From assembly GCF_027938815.1 (NCBI RefSeq), contig NZ_CP115913.1, positions 4,684,001 to 4,748,000 on the forward strand: 64,000 bases of DNA, read 5' to 3'. How positions within the stretch are numbered: the first letter of the stretch is position 1; the number at the start of each line of letters is the position of its first letter. This DNA comes from Oceanirhabdus sp. W0125-5. GTDB lineage: Bacteria; Bacillota; Clostridia; Clostridiales; Clostridiaceae. A program made the translations under genes and the position numbers. Below, in pieces: positions 44,217 to 53,404 of this stretch. The notes beneath the pieces are model-generated. The model saw only the letters and a program-made list of their open reading frames with translations. It was not told where the DNA came from and did no database searches.

Positions 44217-44654
44217 CTATTTTATTTCATAATAAAAAATAATCTCCCCATCATCTAATTCATTTTTTGTGTAAAAACCAACTTTTTTAACTAAACTCTG
44301 CATCTTATCATTCTTAAGATCTATGCTTGTTCCAATAAGATTAAATCCATTTTTTAAAGCTTCTTTTATTATTAATTGAATAGTTTCAAATGCATATCCT
44401 TTACTTCTATAGTCTTTAGATATCATTAACCTATCAATAAAAAATAAATTAGGATTATCTTCATCCTCCCCAAACATAGTATACCCTATCATTTGTTCAC
44501 CATCATAAATAGCTTTTGAAACTGCTTTAGGGTAAAACTGTGCTTCCGCTATTGAGTATACATTAGGACATATAAAGACCTTTTCCTCATCATAAAGTTT
44601 TAAGTTAATGCATTCGTTCCAATTATCTAAAGTAACATTTTCCAAGCTTATCAT
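44217..44654 (-). CDS. GNAT N-acetyltransferase (spermidine-acetyltransferase-like)
   Basis: 145 residues. IDRLMISKDYRSKGYAFETIQLII is the acetyl-CoA region. The opening (SLENVTLDNWNECINLKLY) and the QSLVKKVGFYTKNELDDGE ending resemble the small Bacillus-type polyamine acetyltransferases, but this is weak. Single gene with its own terminator. Confidence 0.82.
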   Translation of the reverse strand: MISLENVTLDNWNECINLKLYDEEKVFICPNVYSIAEAQFYPKAVSKAIYDGEQMIGYTMFGEDEDNPNLFFIDRLMISKDYRSKGYAFETIQLIIKEALKNGFNLIGTSIDLKNDKMQSLVKKVGFYTKNELDDGEIIFYYEIK

Positions 44655-44690
44655 TCTTCTTCCCCCATTAAATATATATATATTTAGATT

Positions 44691-44872
44691 TTATTGTTCT
44701 TTAGGACAAGAGATTTTCACTCATTTTATCTATACTAAAATATTGTAGTTAAATTACAATGTTTCATTCTTAATGAAACGAGTAAACCCCTCTTGTTCTA
44801 AGAACAATAAGATTAAAATTTCTCGGAGAGAAATATCCTTCGTTGTCCACTGTCCACTGTCCATTGTCAACT
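44691..44872 (-). repeat. Structured dispersed repeat, copy 2 (reverse orientation)
   Basis: Read on the minus strand it matches the copy at 25 kb: ATTTCTC-TCC-GAGAAAT (44834-44818), TTGTTC-TTA-GAACAA (44807-44793), GTTTCATT-AAG-AATGAAAC (44779-44761), TTGTA/TACAA (44759-44743), ATTTTA/TAAAAT (44742-44724), then TAAAGAACAATAA (44703-44691). Several stem positions differ from copy 1 in a compensatory way. On the other side lie repeated TGGACAGTGGACAG-type units (44841-44872). Confidence 0.8.
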
Positions 44873-44906
44873 ATTATTTGCTTAATGTTTTTTTCTAAGC
44901 AAATAA
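44871..44906 (-). terminator. Terminator overlapping the end of the exporter gene
   Basis: TTATTTGCTTA / TAAGCAAATAA arms enclosing the stop codon of the ABC exporter. Confidence 0.65.
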
Positions 44907-46727
44907 TGTCTTACTTTCCTTCTCTTTCTCTTCAAGAAGTTGATTTGTATAAAGATTGTAGTAATATCCCTTTCTTAGTATAAGTTCTCTATGAGTACCT
45001 GCTTCAGTAATCTTTCCGTTTCTTATAACAAGAATCTTATCTGCTGATACTATAGTAGAAAGTCTATGGGCTACTACAAAGCTTGTTCTTCCATGAAGAA
45101 CCTTTTCTATGGCACTTTGGATCATTCTCTCCGTTTCTGTATCTATTGATGATGTAGCCTCATCAAGCACGAAAAGGGCTGGATTTGCAACAATAGCTCT
45201 AGCAAAAGAGATAAGCTGCTTTTCTCCTGTAGAAAGGTTTCCTCCCCCTTCTCCAACTTCAGTATCATAACCTTTTTCAAGCTTCATTATAAAGTTGTGA
45301 GCATTAACTAATTTTGCTGCTCTTTGAATCTCCTCATCAGATGCCTCAAGCTTACCATACTTAATATTATCCTTAATGGTTCCACTGAAGAGATGAGGAC
45401 TTTGGAGTACATAACCTATATTGGATTGAAGCCACAATAATGATCTTTCTCTGTAATCTTTTCCATCTATCAATATTTCTCCACTATTAGGTTCATAGAA
45501 TCTACAGATTAGATTTACTATTGTGCTTTTGCCTGAACCTGTTTCTCCTACAAGTGCTATTGTCTGCCCTTTCTTAACTTTTAGGTTAAAGTTATTAAGA
45601 ACCTTTTCTCCATTCTTATATGCAAAAGATACATTCTTAAATTCAATTTCACCTTTAATTTTCTCCCAATTTTCTTCTTTAGCATTAAATAAGTCACCAT
45701 ACTTCTCTATTACATCTTCTCTATCCCATATATCTGGATCTGTTTCAATAAGACTGATTATTCTTTCAGCAGATGCCTGCGCATTTTGAAGTTCTGCTAT
45801 TGTTGATGCCAGCTGACTAATTGGATCAAAGAATTGTAGTGTATATTGAATAAACATAAAGAAGGTACCGTAAGACAGTGTCTTTGCTATAACACTATTT
45901 CCACCAATCCATAATGCAAATCCCGTTCCTATGCTTCCCATTGAAATAACAATTGGAAGAAATAATGATGAAAACATTGCTGCCCTTACAGCTGAATTTC
46001 TCATCTTCCCTGCATCATGATTAAACTCTTTTAAATTATCCTCTTCTCTAACTAAAGTTTTAGTTGTTTTAGCACCTGAAACTCCCTCACTAAAGTTAGC
46101 AGTTATTTGAGAATTTTGTTTTCTAACACTTCTATATGATTTTAATATTTTCTTTTGAAAGAACACACCTATTAAAAACAGTGGTGGTACAACACTCATG
46201 CTTATAAGGGTTAATTTTACACTATGATATAGCATTATACCAATAAAACCTGTCATCATAACCAATGCCCATACCATATCAATTAATCCCCATGAGATAA
46301 TTTCACTAAGCCTTGATACATCTGATGTCATTCTCGCCATAAGCCACCCTACTGATGAATTATCATAATAAGAGAATGATAACTGTTGAAGTCTTTTAAA
46401 ACCTAACTTTCTTATATGATAAGCAAGATGAGTTTCTATCTTACCTGCCTGTCTTATGAATAACTTTACATTTATAACTTGTGCTATAATCATTAAAAAA
46501 TATACTACAGCGAATATCACTAACCCATCAGTTGTATTGTTTTTAATAAAATTATCTATAGCATATTTAGTCATAAGGGGCATTATAGCATCTATACCTG
46601 CAACCCCAACCATTATTAATCCTGCTATTAAAAGTGCTTTTTTAAACTCTGTAAGATATTTAAAAAGCTTTCTCCATATACCTACATTTAATTTTTCGGT
46701 TACTTTGCTTTCTTCTATTCTAGCCAT
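44895..46727 (-). CDS. Multidrug ABC exporter half-transporter, catalytically complete subunit
   Basis: 610 residues: six membrane helices (about 30-330) then one ATPase domain. Walker A GETGSGKST, Walker B ALFVLDEATSS with the catalytic Glu intact, but the signature is LSTGEKQ instead of LSGGQ. Paired with the 603-residue half-transporter 19 nt upstream, it fits the asymmetric heterodimers BmrCD, LmrCD and TM287/288. Likely role: drug or lipid efflux. The terminator hairpin overlaps the stop codon. Confidence 0.93.
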   Translation of the reverse strand: MARIEESKVTEKLNVGIWRKLFKYLTEFKKALLIAGLIMVGVAGIDAIMPLMTKYAIDNFIKNNTTDGLVIFAVVYFLMIIAQVINVKLFIRQAGKIETHLAYHIRKLGFKRLQQLSFSYYDNSSVGWLMARMTSDVSRLSEIISWGLIDMVWALVMMTGFIGIMLYHSVKLTLISMSVVPPLFLIGVFFQKKILKSYRSVRKQNSQITANFSEGVSGAKTTKTLVREEDNLKEFNHDAGKMRNSAVRAAMFSSLFLPIVISMGSIGTGFALWIGGNSVIAKTLSYGTFFMFIQYTLQFFDPISQLASTIAELQNAQASAERIISLIETDPDIWDREDVIEKYGDLFNAKEENWEKIKGEIEFKNVSFAYKNGEKVLNNFNLKVKKGQTIALVGETGSGKSTIVNLICRFYEPNSGEILIDGKDYRERSLLWLQSNIGYVLQSPHLFSGTIKDNIKYGKLEASDEEIQRAAKLVNAHNFIMKLEKGYDTEVGEGGGNLSTGEKQLISFARAIVANPALFVLDEATSSIDTETERMIQSAIEKVLHGRTSFVVAHRLSTIVSADKILVIRNGKITEAGTHRELILRKGYYYNLYTNQLLEEKEKESKTLFA

Positions 46728-46746
46728 AAATTATCATCCTCCTGTC

Positions 46747-48549
46747 TTACTCATTGCAAGCTTTCTTTTCCTGTGCAAATGTATCCAATGAGTTTTGAAT
46801 TTCCCATATTCTTTTGTAAATACCATCTTTCATAACAAGTTCATCATGGGTTCCTATACTTTCAATTTTTCCATGATTTAAAACAATTATCTTATCTGCA
46901 TCCATAACTGTTGAAATTCTGTGAGAGATTATAAATGTTGTATTCTCACTGCTTTTCTTCTTAAGCTCAGTTCTTATAATTCTATCTGTTTCAGCATCTA
47001 CTGCACTTAAAGAATCATCAAATATTAATATTGGCATATCCTTTATAAGGGTTCTTGCGATTGCAACCCTTTGTCTTTGTCCTCCAGATAATGTAACCCC
47101 TTTTTCTCCAACTATAGTGTCATAGCCATTTTCAAAAGAAGTTATAACCTCATGTACCGCAGCAGCTGAAGCAGCATTATGAACATCCACATCCTCACAA
47201 TCTAATTTTGCTATTTTAATATTCTCTTTTATCGTTCTTGAATAAAGGAATGGCTCTTGAAGTACTATTCCTACATTACTTCTGATCCATTTTCTTTCTA
47301 TATCCTTAAGCTCTGTTCCATCAATCTTTATGGAACCATCATTATAATCATAAAGTCTTAATAAAAGGTGTACTAAGGATGATTTCCCTGAACCCGTAGG
47401 ACCAACAATTGCTACAGTTTCACCTTTCTTTACTTTAAAGCTTATATCATGAAGAACCCCTTGATTCTTTTCATACGCAAAACTTACATTTTCAAAAGTA
47501 ATTTCGCCTTCTATTTCTGGTTTAATAGCTTTTCCGTATTCCTGCTCTACTTCTTCATCAAGAATCTCTGATATTCTTCCTAGAGAAACTGTCATTTTCC
47601 CCATGTCTGAAAGAATTCTTCCTAGTTGCCTTACAGGCCATAGGAGCATTCCTTCATAAGTTGTAAATACAATTAAAGTACCTAAACTAATTTCTTTCTG
47701 TACTACAAAGTACACTCCTGATATTAAAACCATACCCATCTGAGCCATACAAAGCAAATCTGATATTGACCAGTAGTTTGAAAGTAGATTGATTAATTTA
47801 AAAGTAAAATCTCTATATTTTTTATTCTCTCTATCATATTTTTCAATTTCAAAAGTTTGTCTTCCAAATGCTTTTACAACCCTGACTCCACTTAAATTCT
47901 CTTGAAGTATAGATGTAAGAACACCTTCCTGCTTATCTGCCTCTTCAAATACATGCTTTATTTTCTTGAAAAACACATAGGAGAATGCAAATATAAATGG
48001 AACTACTACCATAGCAATTAACGTCATCTTAACACTTAGGAATAACATCATTATCATTGCAAAGGTAACCATAAAGAATGCTCTTCCTATTTGAACCAGT
48101 TGATTTGCGAAAAATTTTCTAACTGTTTCAACATCAGAAGTACATCTTTGAATTAAATCTCCTGATTCTGCATTCACATGATATCTATAAGGTAGATTTT
48201 GAATATGATCATAAAGATTAGTTCTCATATTTCTTGCAATATTTTCAGATGCCTGTGCAGAAAGCTTTCCTCTTAAGAATAGGAATATTCCTCTTGTACA
48301 AGTCAATGCTACAATTGCTAATGAACATATCCATATATTTCTGGTAAGAACCTCTTTCCCACCTACTCTAGCAATAAGATTTATAATTGCTACCGGAGCA
48401 TCTATAGGTTTATCTCCTATAACAGAGTCAATTGTTACCTTAATAACCATTGGTTGAATCATTGATACAAAGGTAGCTACTGCAATAGACAAAATTGCAG
48501 TAATATATAATAATCTATTTCCTTTAGTTAACTTTAATAATTTTTTCAT
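46747..48549 (-). CDS. Multidrug ABC exporter half-transporter, degenerate-site subunit
   Basis: 600 residues: six membrane helices then ATPase. Walker A GPTGSGKSS, signature LSGGQRQRVAIARTL (canonical), Walker B ILIFDDSLSA, where Asp replaces the catalytic Glu. Together with the partner this gives one active and one degenerate nucleotide site. The start is ATG 48549 (GGGGAGGG upstream, 8 nt). It is preceded by a roughly 470-nt leader with small ORFs and serial terminators, typical of drug-inducible exporters. Confidence 0.93.
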   Translation of the reverse strand: MKKLLKLTKGNRLLYITAILSIAVATFVSMIQPMVIKVTIDSVIGDKPIDAPVAIINLIARVGGKEVLTRNIWICSLAIVALTCTRGIFLFLRGKLSAQASENIARNMRTNLYDHIQNLPYRYHVNAESGDLIQRCTSDVETVRKFFANQLVQIGRAFFMVTFAMIMMLFLSVKMTLIAMVVVPFIFAFSYVFFKKIKHVFEEADKQEGVLTSILQENLSGVRVVKAFGRQTFEIEKYDRENKKYRDFTFKLINLLSNYWSISDLLCMAQMGMVLISGVYFVVQKEISLGTLIVFTTYEGMLLWPVRQLGRILSDMGKMTVSLGRISEILDEEVEQEYGKAIKPEIEGEITFENVSFAYEKNQGVLHDISFKVKKGETVAIVGPTGSGKSSLVHLLLRLYDYNDGSIKIDGTELKDIERKWIRSNVGIVLQEPFLYSRTIKENIKIAKLDCEDVDVHNAASAAAVHEVITSFENGYDTIVGEKGVTLSGGQRQRVAIARTLIKDMPILIFDDSLSAVDAETDRIIRTELKKKSSENTTFIISHRISTVMDADKIIVLNHGKIESIGTHDELVMKDGIYKRIWEIQNSLDTFAQEKKACNE

Positions 48550-48607
48550 TCTTGTCACCCTCCCCTAATTGTGGAATACCCGCTGTCCATCTTTTCTTGG
48601 ACAAAGT

Positions 48608-48670
48608 TCATGTATAGAATTGAGGCTCCCAATCTTTATTTTTTCTTTTTTTAATTACTACTGCAATCAT
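48608..48670 (-). CDS. 20-codon leader ORF upstream of the ABC exporter
   Basis: Begins MIAVVIKKRKNKDWEPQF, preceded by AGAGGAG. It ends 58 nt before the exporter start. Between them TGTCCA pairs with TGGACA, and CCTC plus AATT near the ORF end can pair with the AATT and GAGG around the exporter RBS. This suggests translational control, as in drug-sensing leader peptides. Function inferred from position only. Confidence 0.5.
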   Translation of the reverse strand: MIAVVIKKRKNKDWEPQFYT

Positions 48671-48710
48671 AATTTTTACACTCCTCTTTAACAAAATTTT
48701 ATACGCAAAA

Positions 48711-48739
48711 AAACCGAAGAATAAATATTCTACGGCTTT
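48711..48739 (-). terminator. Attenuator-like terminator in the exporter leader
   Basis: On the minus strand CCG-T-AGAAT...ATTCT-T-CGG followed by seven T. It lies between a three-codon ORF (ATG CTT AAA TGA, 48776-48765, with AGAGG upstream) and the 20-codon ORF. Confidence 0.75.
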
Positions 48740-48799
48740 AAAAACATAACAAAGTTAGGATACTTCATTTAAGCATACTACTACCTCTAACAATATTAA

Positions 48800-48826
48800 A
48801 AGCCATAGGCGCACAACCTATGGCTT
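48800..48826 (-). terminator. First terminator after the 40-residue ORF
   Basis: 10-bp perfect arms AAGCCATAGG / CCTATGGCTT with a T-rich tail on the minus strand. Confidence 0.85.
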
Positions 48827-48857
48827 ATATATTCAATATAGATAAATTTAATCAATA

Positions 48858-48980
48858 TTAAAGATATACCCCAAGATCGTGCATATTTAATTTCTTTGCA
48901 AACCCAAAATTATTGCCACTATTAAAACCGGCACTGATGCCATTAAAAAACCTAATAGCTAATAATCTATTGTTTAACAT
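48858..48980 (-). CDS. 40-residue small protein or leader peptide
   Basis: Starts MLNNRLLAIRFFNG and ends LNMHDLGVYL, with an excellent RBS (AAAAAGGAGG, 8 nt before ATG) and its own promoter. A Gly/Asn/Phe-rich middle (SAGFNSGNNFGFAKK) shows no membrane helix. It is followed by a terminator at 48800-48826, then by the rest of the exporter leader. In B. subtilis the bmrCD exporter genes are preceded by a translated leader, bmrB; this could play that part, although it is not similar in sequence as far as I can tell. Confidence 0.6.
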   Translation of the reverse strand: MLNNRLLAIRFFNGISAGFNSGNNFGFAKKLNMHDLGVYL

Positions 48981-49024
48981 TTACACGACCTCCTTTTTCT
49001 TTAATATTTTTTACCTTCATTTAC

Positions 49025-49053
49025 ATTATATAACTTTAAGTCAAAAAGTGCAA
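49025..49053 (-). promoter_or_regulatory. Promoter of the exporter leader
   Basis: Read on the minus strand: TTGCAC (49053-49048), 17 bp, TATAAT (49030-49025), about 45 bp before the 40-residue ORF. Confidence 0.7.
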
Positions 49054-49072
49054 TGAAATTTTCAAAATATTA

Positions 49073-51196
49073 TTATATTTTAAAATTACTTACTTCTTTT
49101 GTCATTTCATCAGTCATATTACTTAGTTTTTGAGCTATTAAAGTAACTTCTTCTGTTGATGCTCTAACTTCTTCTGTTGATGCAGATATTTCTTCATTTG
49201 AAGCCGAAATCTCTTCAGCAATAGAAGATGCATTTTGAACTTTTTGAAGAATATTATTCTTATTGTTATTTAAATTAATTGCCGAACTATTTATAACCTC
49301 TATTTTAGGAACTATCTCATCTAATGCTTTAATTATTTTCTTAAAAGAATCAATTACAACATTTATATCTATTTTCTGAGTGTTTAATTCAACATTAACT
49401 TCATTTGTTGTATTTACCATTATGTTTGTATCATTTGTTATCTTATCAATTAATACATTAATACTTTCTGATGATTCTTTTGACTGTTCAGCTAACTTTC
49501 TTATTTCCTCAGCTACAACAGAAAAACCTCTTCCAGCTTCCCCAGCTCTTGCAGCCTCAATTGCTGCATTTAATGCTAATAAATTAGTTTGTTCTGCTAT
49601 ACTATTTATTAAATTTGTTATTTCATTAATCTTACTTATATTTAAGTCTAATGCTGATATTTTGGAAAGTAAATTATTGAAAGTGTCACTAACCTTAGTT
49701 ACAGACATTGTAAATGTTTGCATATTATTATTACTTTCATTTGCTAGAATTAATACATCTTTAGCATTTGAATCAACATTATCTATAGCATTAACAATAT
49801 TATCTAATCCCTCACCAAATTCATATATCAACTGATTAATATTAGCTAAATCTTCTGCTTGCGCTTGAGAACCTTTTGCCCCTTCCTCAATTACACTTGA
49901 TACATTTTCTGATAAGGAAGACATTTCTTCTGATGAAGCTGTAAGATTGGCAGCTTCATTATCAATAGTATTAGAACTTTCTTTTATAGTACCTACTACT
50001 GTCCTCAAAACTTTTCTAGTGTTAATTAATGCTCTAGACATTGTCCCTATCTCGTCATTATACTCTATTAATGACTCATACTCTGATGCATAAACTAAAT
50101 CTAATTTTTCTGTCTTAGTAATTAATTCTGTTACTCTTATTATTGGTTTAGAGATACTTCCCCCTAAGAATAAACTTACACCAATTGATATTAATATAAT
50201 TACTAAAGATATTAATATCATGTATATCTTATTAGAATTCATTTCTTTAAATATCTCATCTTTTAGTACCGTAAGAGCTATAATATTTCCATTAGCTACT
50301 CTTGTAAAACTTAATATTTTTTCATCACCATTATATTCATAATCAATTATGTCTGATTCTTTTTTACTCATCTTATCAGTTAAATGCTTTAAATCTCCAT
50401 TTAATACTGTACTTAAATTCTGATCTATTGAAAAATTAGGATGTACTAAAACATCATAATTATCATCTAATAAGAAAGCATATCCTTCTTCATATACCTT
50501 TATATTATTTATCTCATTAATAAAGATTTTAAAATCAAAGCTTGTACCTAATACTGCTATTAATTTATTATCTTCATATATAGGTATCTCATAAGAAATC
50601 AAATCTGTATTATACGCTGGCCATGGATATGGCTTTAACCATAGAGGTTTCTTTGCTTCTTTAGCAGCATAGAACCAACTTGTTTTATCCGAATTAGGAT
50701 TAAAATCCTCTATTTTAAAGGATGGATTTCTTATAAAACTTTCATTATCTACTGAATATACAACATCATGAGTAAATCCTAATACCTCAGGATTAAAAAC
50801 AACATACATGCTTAGAACATCATTATTTTTCATACTTTCTAATATAACTTCAGATAGAACATCATCATATGTTGCTACATAGTTTGGATCACTTTTAAAC
50901 TTATCAAAATCAAATGTAGCATTCATTAATGAATTTAAGCTTTTTAGTGAACTTTCCGCACTTTCTAGTAAAACATCAAATTCATTGGATTTACTCTCAG
51001 CAAGTAACCCCAGTTGTTCTAAAGCATTTTTCTCCAATAAACCAGCAGTATGATTTATATTTATTAATGATAATATTAAAGAAGAAATAATAATTAATAC
51101 TGTAATTGCAAGTGAAATTTTTGTACTTATCTTTTTAAAATTCCAAAATGATTTTACCCTATGTTTTTTCTTTTCTTTTTCCATGCTTTGTAACAT
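49073..51196 (-). CDS. Methyl-accepting chemotaxis protein with dCache sensor
   Basis: 707 residues. TM1 (about 27-48), an extracellular double-Cache sensor of about 280 residues (DKTSWFYAAKEAKKPLWLKPYPW), TM2 (about 325-347), HAMP, and a signalling domain with the hairpin tip EQTNLLALNAAIEAARAGEAGRGF. dCache domains bind amino acids and other small ligands. A single gene away from any che operon. RBS AGAGG before ATG. No CheR-binding pentapeptide is seen at the C-terminus. Confidence 0.93.
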   Translation of the reverse strand: MLQSMEKEKKKHRVKSFWNFKKISTKISLAITVLIIISSLILSLININHTAGLLEKNALEQLGLLAESKSNEFDVLLESAESSLKSLNSLMNATFDFDKFKSDPNYVATYDDVLSEVILESMKNNDVLSMYVVFNPEVLGFTHDVVYSVDNESFIRNPSFKIEDFNPNSDKTSWFYAAKEAKKPLWLKPYPWPAYNTDLISYEIPIYEDNKLIAVLGTSFDFKIFINEINNIKVYEEGYAFLLDDNYDVLVHPNFSIDQNLSTVLNGDLKHLTDKMSKKESDIIDYEYNGDEKILSFTRVANGNIIALTVLKDEIFKEMNSNKIYMILISLVIILISIGVSLFLGGSISKPIIRVTELITKTEKLDLVYASEYESLIEYNDEIGTMSRALINTRKVLRTVVGTIKESSNTIDNEAANLTASSEEMSSLSENVSSVIEEGAKGSQAQAEDLANINQLIYEFGEGLDNIVNAIDNVDSNAKDVLILANESNNNMQTFTMSVTKVSDTFNNLLSKISALDLNISKINEITNLINSIAEQTNLLALNAAIEAARAGEAGRGFSVVAEEIRKLAEQSKESSESINVLIDKITNDTNIMVNTTNEVNVELNTQKIDINVVIDSFKKIIKALDEIVPKIEVINSSAINLNNNKNNILQKVQNASSIAEEISASNEEISASTEEVRASTEEVTLIAQKLSNMTDEMTKEVSNFKI

Positions 51197-51530
51197 AACT
51201 TGTCCTCTTTTCCTATTATTTAAATAATTATCACTTTACTTATGAATTTTATTCACCTCTTTTTATCCAAACAATACTATTATATCAATATCTATAAGTT
51301 TTTCAAGAAATATATGTAATTTTGTCTTAATTTATACTTTATTATCATAAATTGATATTTTATAATATTTATTTAATATGTGTTTTTTTAGATTTTATGA
51401 ATTTTAATCGTTCTATATTTCAATATTACTCTTCCTAATTAGAACATAATAAAAGAACCCTACACACCATTCACAGGTACATAAAGTTCTCGCTCACTCA
51501 TACTTATGGAATTATTATAATATTTTTTAT
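51197..51530. other. Intergenic region, nothing recognised
   Basis: 330 bp of AT-rich sequence between the HIT gene and the chemoreceptor. I see no gene, strong hairpin or known riboswitch. Confidence 0.5.
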
Positions 51531-51905
51531 TTAGCCATCATAAGGAACAAGCTCCTTCTTTAACTTCCTTACTCCTCCTCTTGGATTTTCCACATCTCCC
51601 TTATATCTAGGTATAAGATGCATATGAAGATGCATTATTGTTTGTCCTCCACATTCACCAACATTAACCCCAATATTGTATCCATCTGGTGAAAATTCCT
51701 CATCTATTATCTCTTTAACATCATTCATTAACGCATATAATCCAGTAATCTCCTCATGTGTAGCTTCAAAGTAACTCTCAAAATGTCTATTTGGAATTAT
51801 TAAGGCATGCCCCTTATTAACTGGGAACTGATCATATATGGCAAACCCATATGTATTCTCTGCTATATATTTAGTTTTATCGTAATTACAAAATAAACAA
51901 TCCAT
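51531..51905 (-). CDS. HIT-family nucleotide hydrolase
   Basis: 124 residues. CLFCNYD at the N-terminus and the histidine triad HLHMHLIPRY with H92, H94 and H96. Stand-alone HIT proteins of this size hydrolyse AMP-lysine or dinucleoside polyphosphates. RBS GGAGG before ATG. It is the second HIT domain in the window, distinct from the C-terminal half of the GNAT-HIT fusion. Confidence 0.92.
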   Translation of the reverse strand: MDCLFCNYDKTKYIAENTYGFAIYDQFPVNKGHALIIPNRHFESYFEATHEEITGLYALMNDVKEIIDEEFSPDGYNIGVNVGECGGQTIMHLHMHLIPRYKGDVENPRGGVRKLKKELVPYDG

Positions 51906-52010
51906 AGATTATCCTCCATTTTTAACGGTACTTTTTTTAACACACCTTTATCTTATACATATTTTACTACATTTTGGAATTTTATTCATTATTTTTTTAA
52001 ACATTACAAA

Positions 52011-52033
52011 AGGTAGTGGGATTTCCACTACCT
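52011..52033 (-). terminator. Terminator of the acyltransferase gene
   Basis: AGGTAGTGG / CCACTACCT arms; a similar AGTGG/CCACT hairpin ends the CPBP remnant at 62947-62974. Confidence 0.75.
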
Positions 52034-52069
52034 CGACTTATTAATATTATTATATCACTTGTTCCAAAA

Positions 52070-53175
52070 TCATTTAATCTTTAAATATTCCTGTATAATC
52101 AACTTATATAATTTTGTTAACAAATGTGATACCATTACCATTAATATCATTATCAATATGGTCGAAAAAATACCAAATTTATTATGTCCCAATATAACAC
52201 TTCCCCACATAATTAAAATCCACTGGATGAAATAAATAGTGGTAATCTCTTTACTCCAAAAATAGATTATGTTAAAAATTTTATTTTCTCTTATATCCTG
52301 CGTAATCTTGTAACTTATTCCCAACCAGACAAAAACAAAACCAATTATCCATATCATTGAACCTGGACCGCTTCTAAAATAATCACCTATATGGAATTCA
52401 AAATCTGTAATGCAAATAATCCCACCTACGCACATCAGGGTTACCCCTATTTTACAAAATAATTTATAGAGCTTCTGAATATCTGCCCAAACCTTCATAC
52501 ACACACCAAATATCATACCTATTAAGGGATAAAACAACCATCCGAATATAGGAAAATACACCTCATCTCCAGCTCCCCATAAATGTCCAAATATCCATTC
52601 AATAATCTTCACATTTGAGGATATTCCCATAAAAATGGACTAACTATCATAACAAATACTGCAATTACCAACCACCAGATAGGTTTCTTAAAATAATATT
52701 TTATGAAACTCATGAAGATATATGCTAAACCTGCGAACTGAAGAATATCAACTTCCCAAATACCCATTAATTTATTAGCACTTACGTAATCCATTCTAGT
52801 TAAATTACAATTCAGTAAAACTAGTAAATCATCTCTTAAGAAACTCAATATACATCCTAGTAAAAATAGCTTCAAGCCTCTAATAATTCCATCTTTTAAA
52901 TTGCTAGCTTTTGAAGAAAACATAAAAAAAACACCCATTGTGAACATAAAAACTGGTGCTGCTGGTGGACTACCTAAAAAATCAATAATTTCACCAAAGA
53001 AAGATTCATAAACATAAGTATTAGAATAAGTCCCCAATACATGAACTAAAATCATAAATAACACGGCTAGTCCTCTAATGAAATCAAAAGCATTATTTCT
53101 TTCCTTCGGCTTCATTTGTTTATATTTGTTATAATCATTTGTTAGTACATCACTAAATAATTTATCATTAGTCAA
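52070..53175 (-). pseudogene. DUF1624-like membrane acyltransferase, frameshifted
   Basis: Two overlapping ORFs on the same strand (53175-52609 and 52630-52070) together encode one membrane protein of about 370 residues. The first half starts with a cytoplasmic tail, then AFDFIRGLAVLFMILVHVLG (the heparan-glucosaminide N-acetyltransferase-like motif R-x-D/G...H) and SPPAAPVFMFTMGVFFMF. The second continues the helices (IFGWLFYPLIGMIFGVCM). The switch of frame lies near the TTTTTATGGG region at about 52625. The start TTG 53175 has AGGAG 8 nt upstream. Either a real inactivating indel or a sequencing error. Its upstream region resembles that of the agmatine-deiminase gene. Confidence 0.7.
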
Positions 53176-53249
53176 TACAATCACTCCTATCAAAATTTTT
53201 TTCGAATTTTTATCTGTAATTTCAAGTTATCAAACCTTAAGAATTTTTA

Positions 53250-53322
53250 AAATCTGTCATCAGTATTACTTTATAATTTTTATAGTTGTAAAAAAGTAGT
53301 ATAAACACACTATAACTAAAGT
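53250..53322 (-). promoter_or_regulatory. Conserved upstream element, copy A (acyltransferase gene)
   Basis: AAATCTGTCATCAGTAT (53250-53266) and CTATAACTAAAGT (53310-53322) spaced by 43 bp, starting 75 bp before the TTG start. Copy B lies upstream of the agmatine-deiminase-like gene. Confidence 0.65.
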
Positions 53323-53358
53323 TGTAAACCTGCTATACTAGCAAAAAAGAAATAAAAA

Positions 53359-53394
53359 AGTCTTGGTTAATTCTCTTTAGAATTAACCAAGACT
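53359..53394 (-). terminator. Terminator of the agmatine-deiminase-like gene
   Basis: 16-bp perfect arms (core AGTCTTGGTTAATTCT), T-run tail on the minus strand; nearly the same stem as the LuxR-gene terminator. Confidence 0.9.
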
Positions 53395-53404
53395 AAAACC
53401 TAAA

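Noticed and set aside
48608..48670. Calling the 20-codon ORF a toxin of a type I toxin-antitoxin pair
   Set aside because: It is charged and polar with only a very short hydrophobic start, and it lies in the leader of an exporter, which explains it better.
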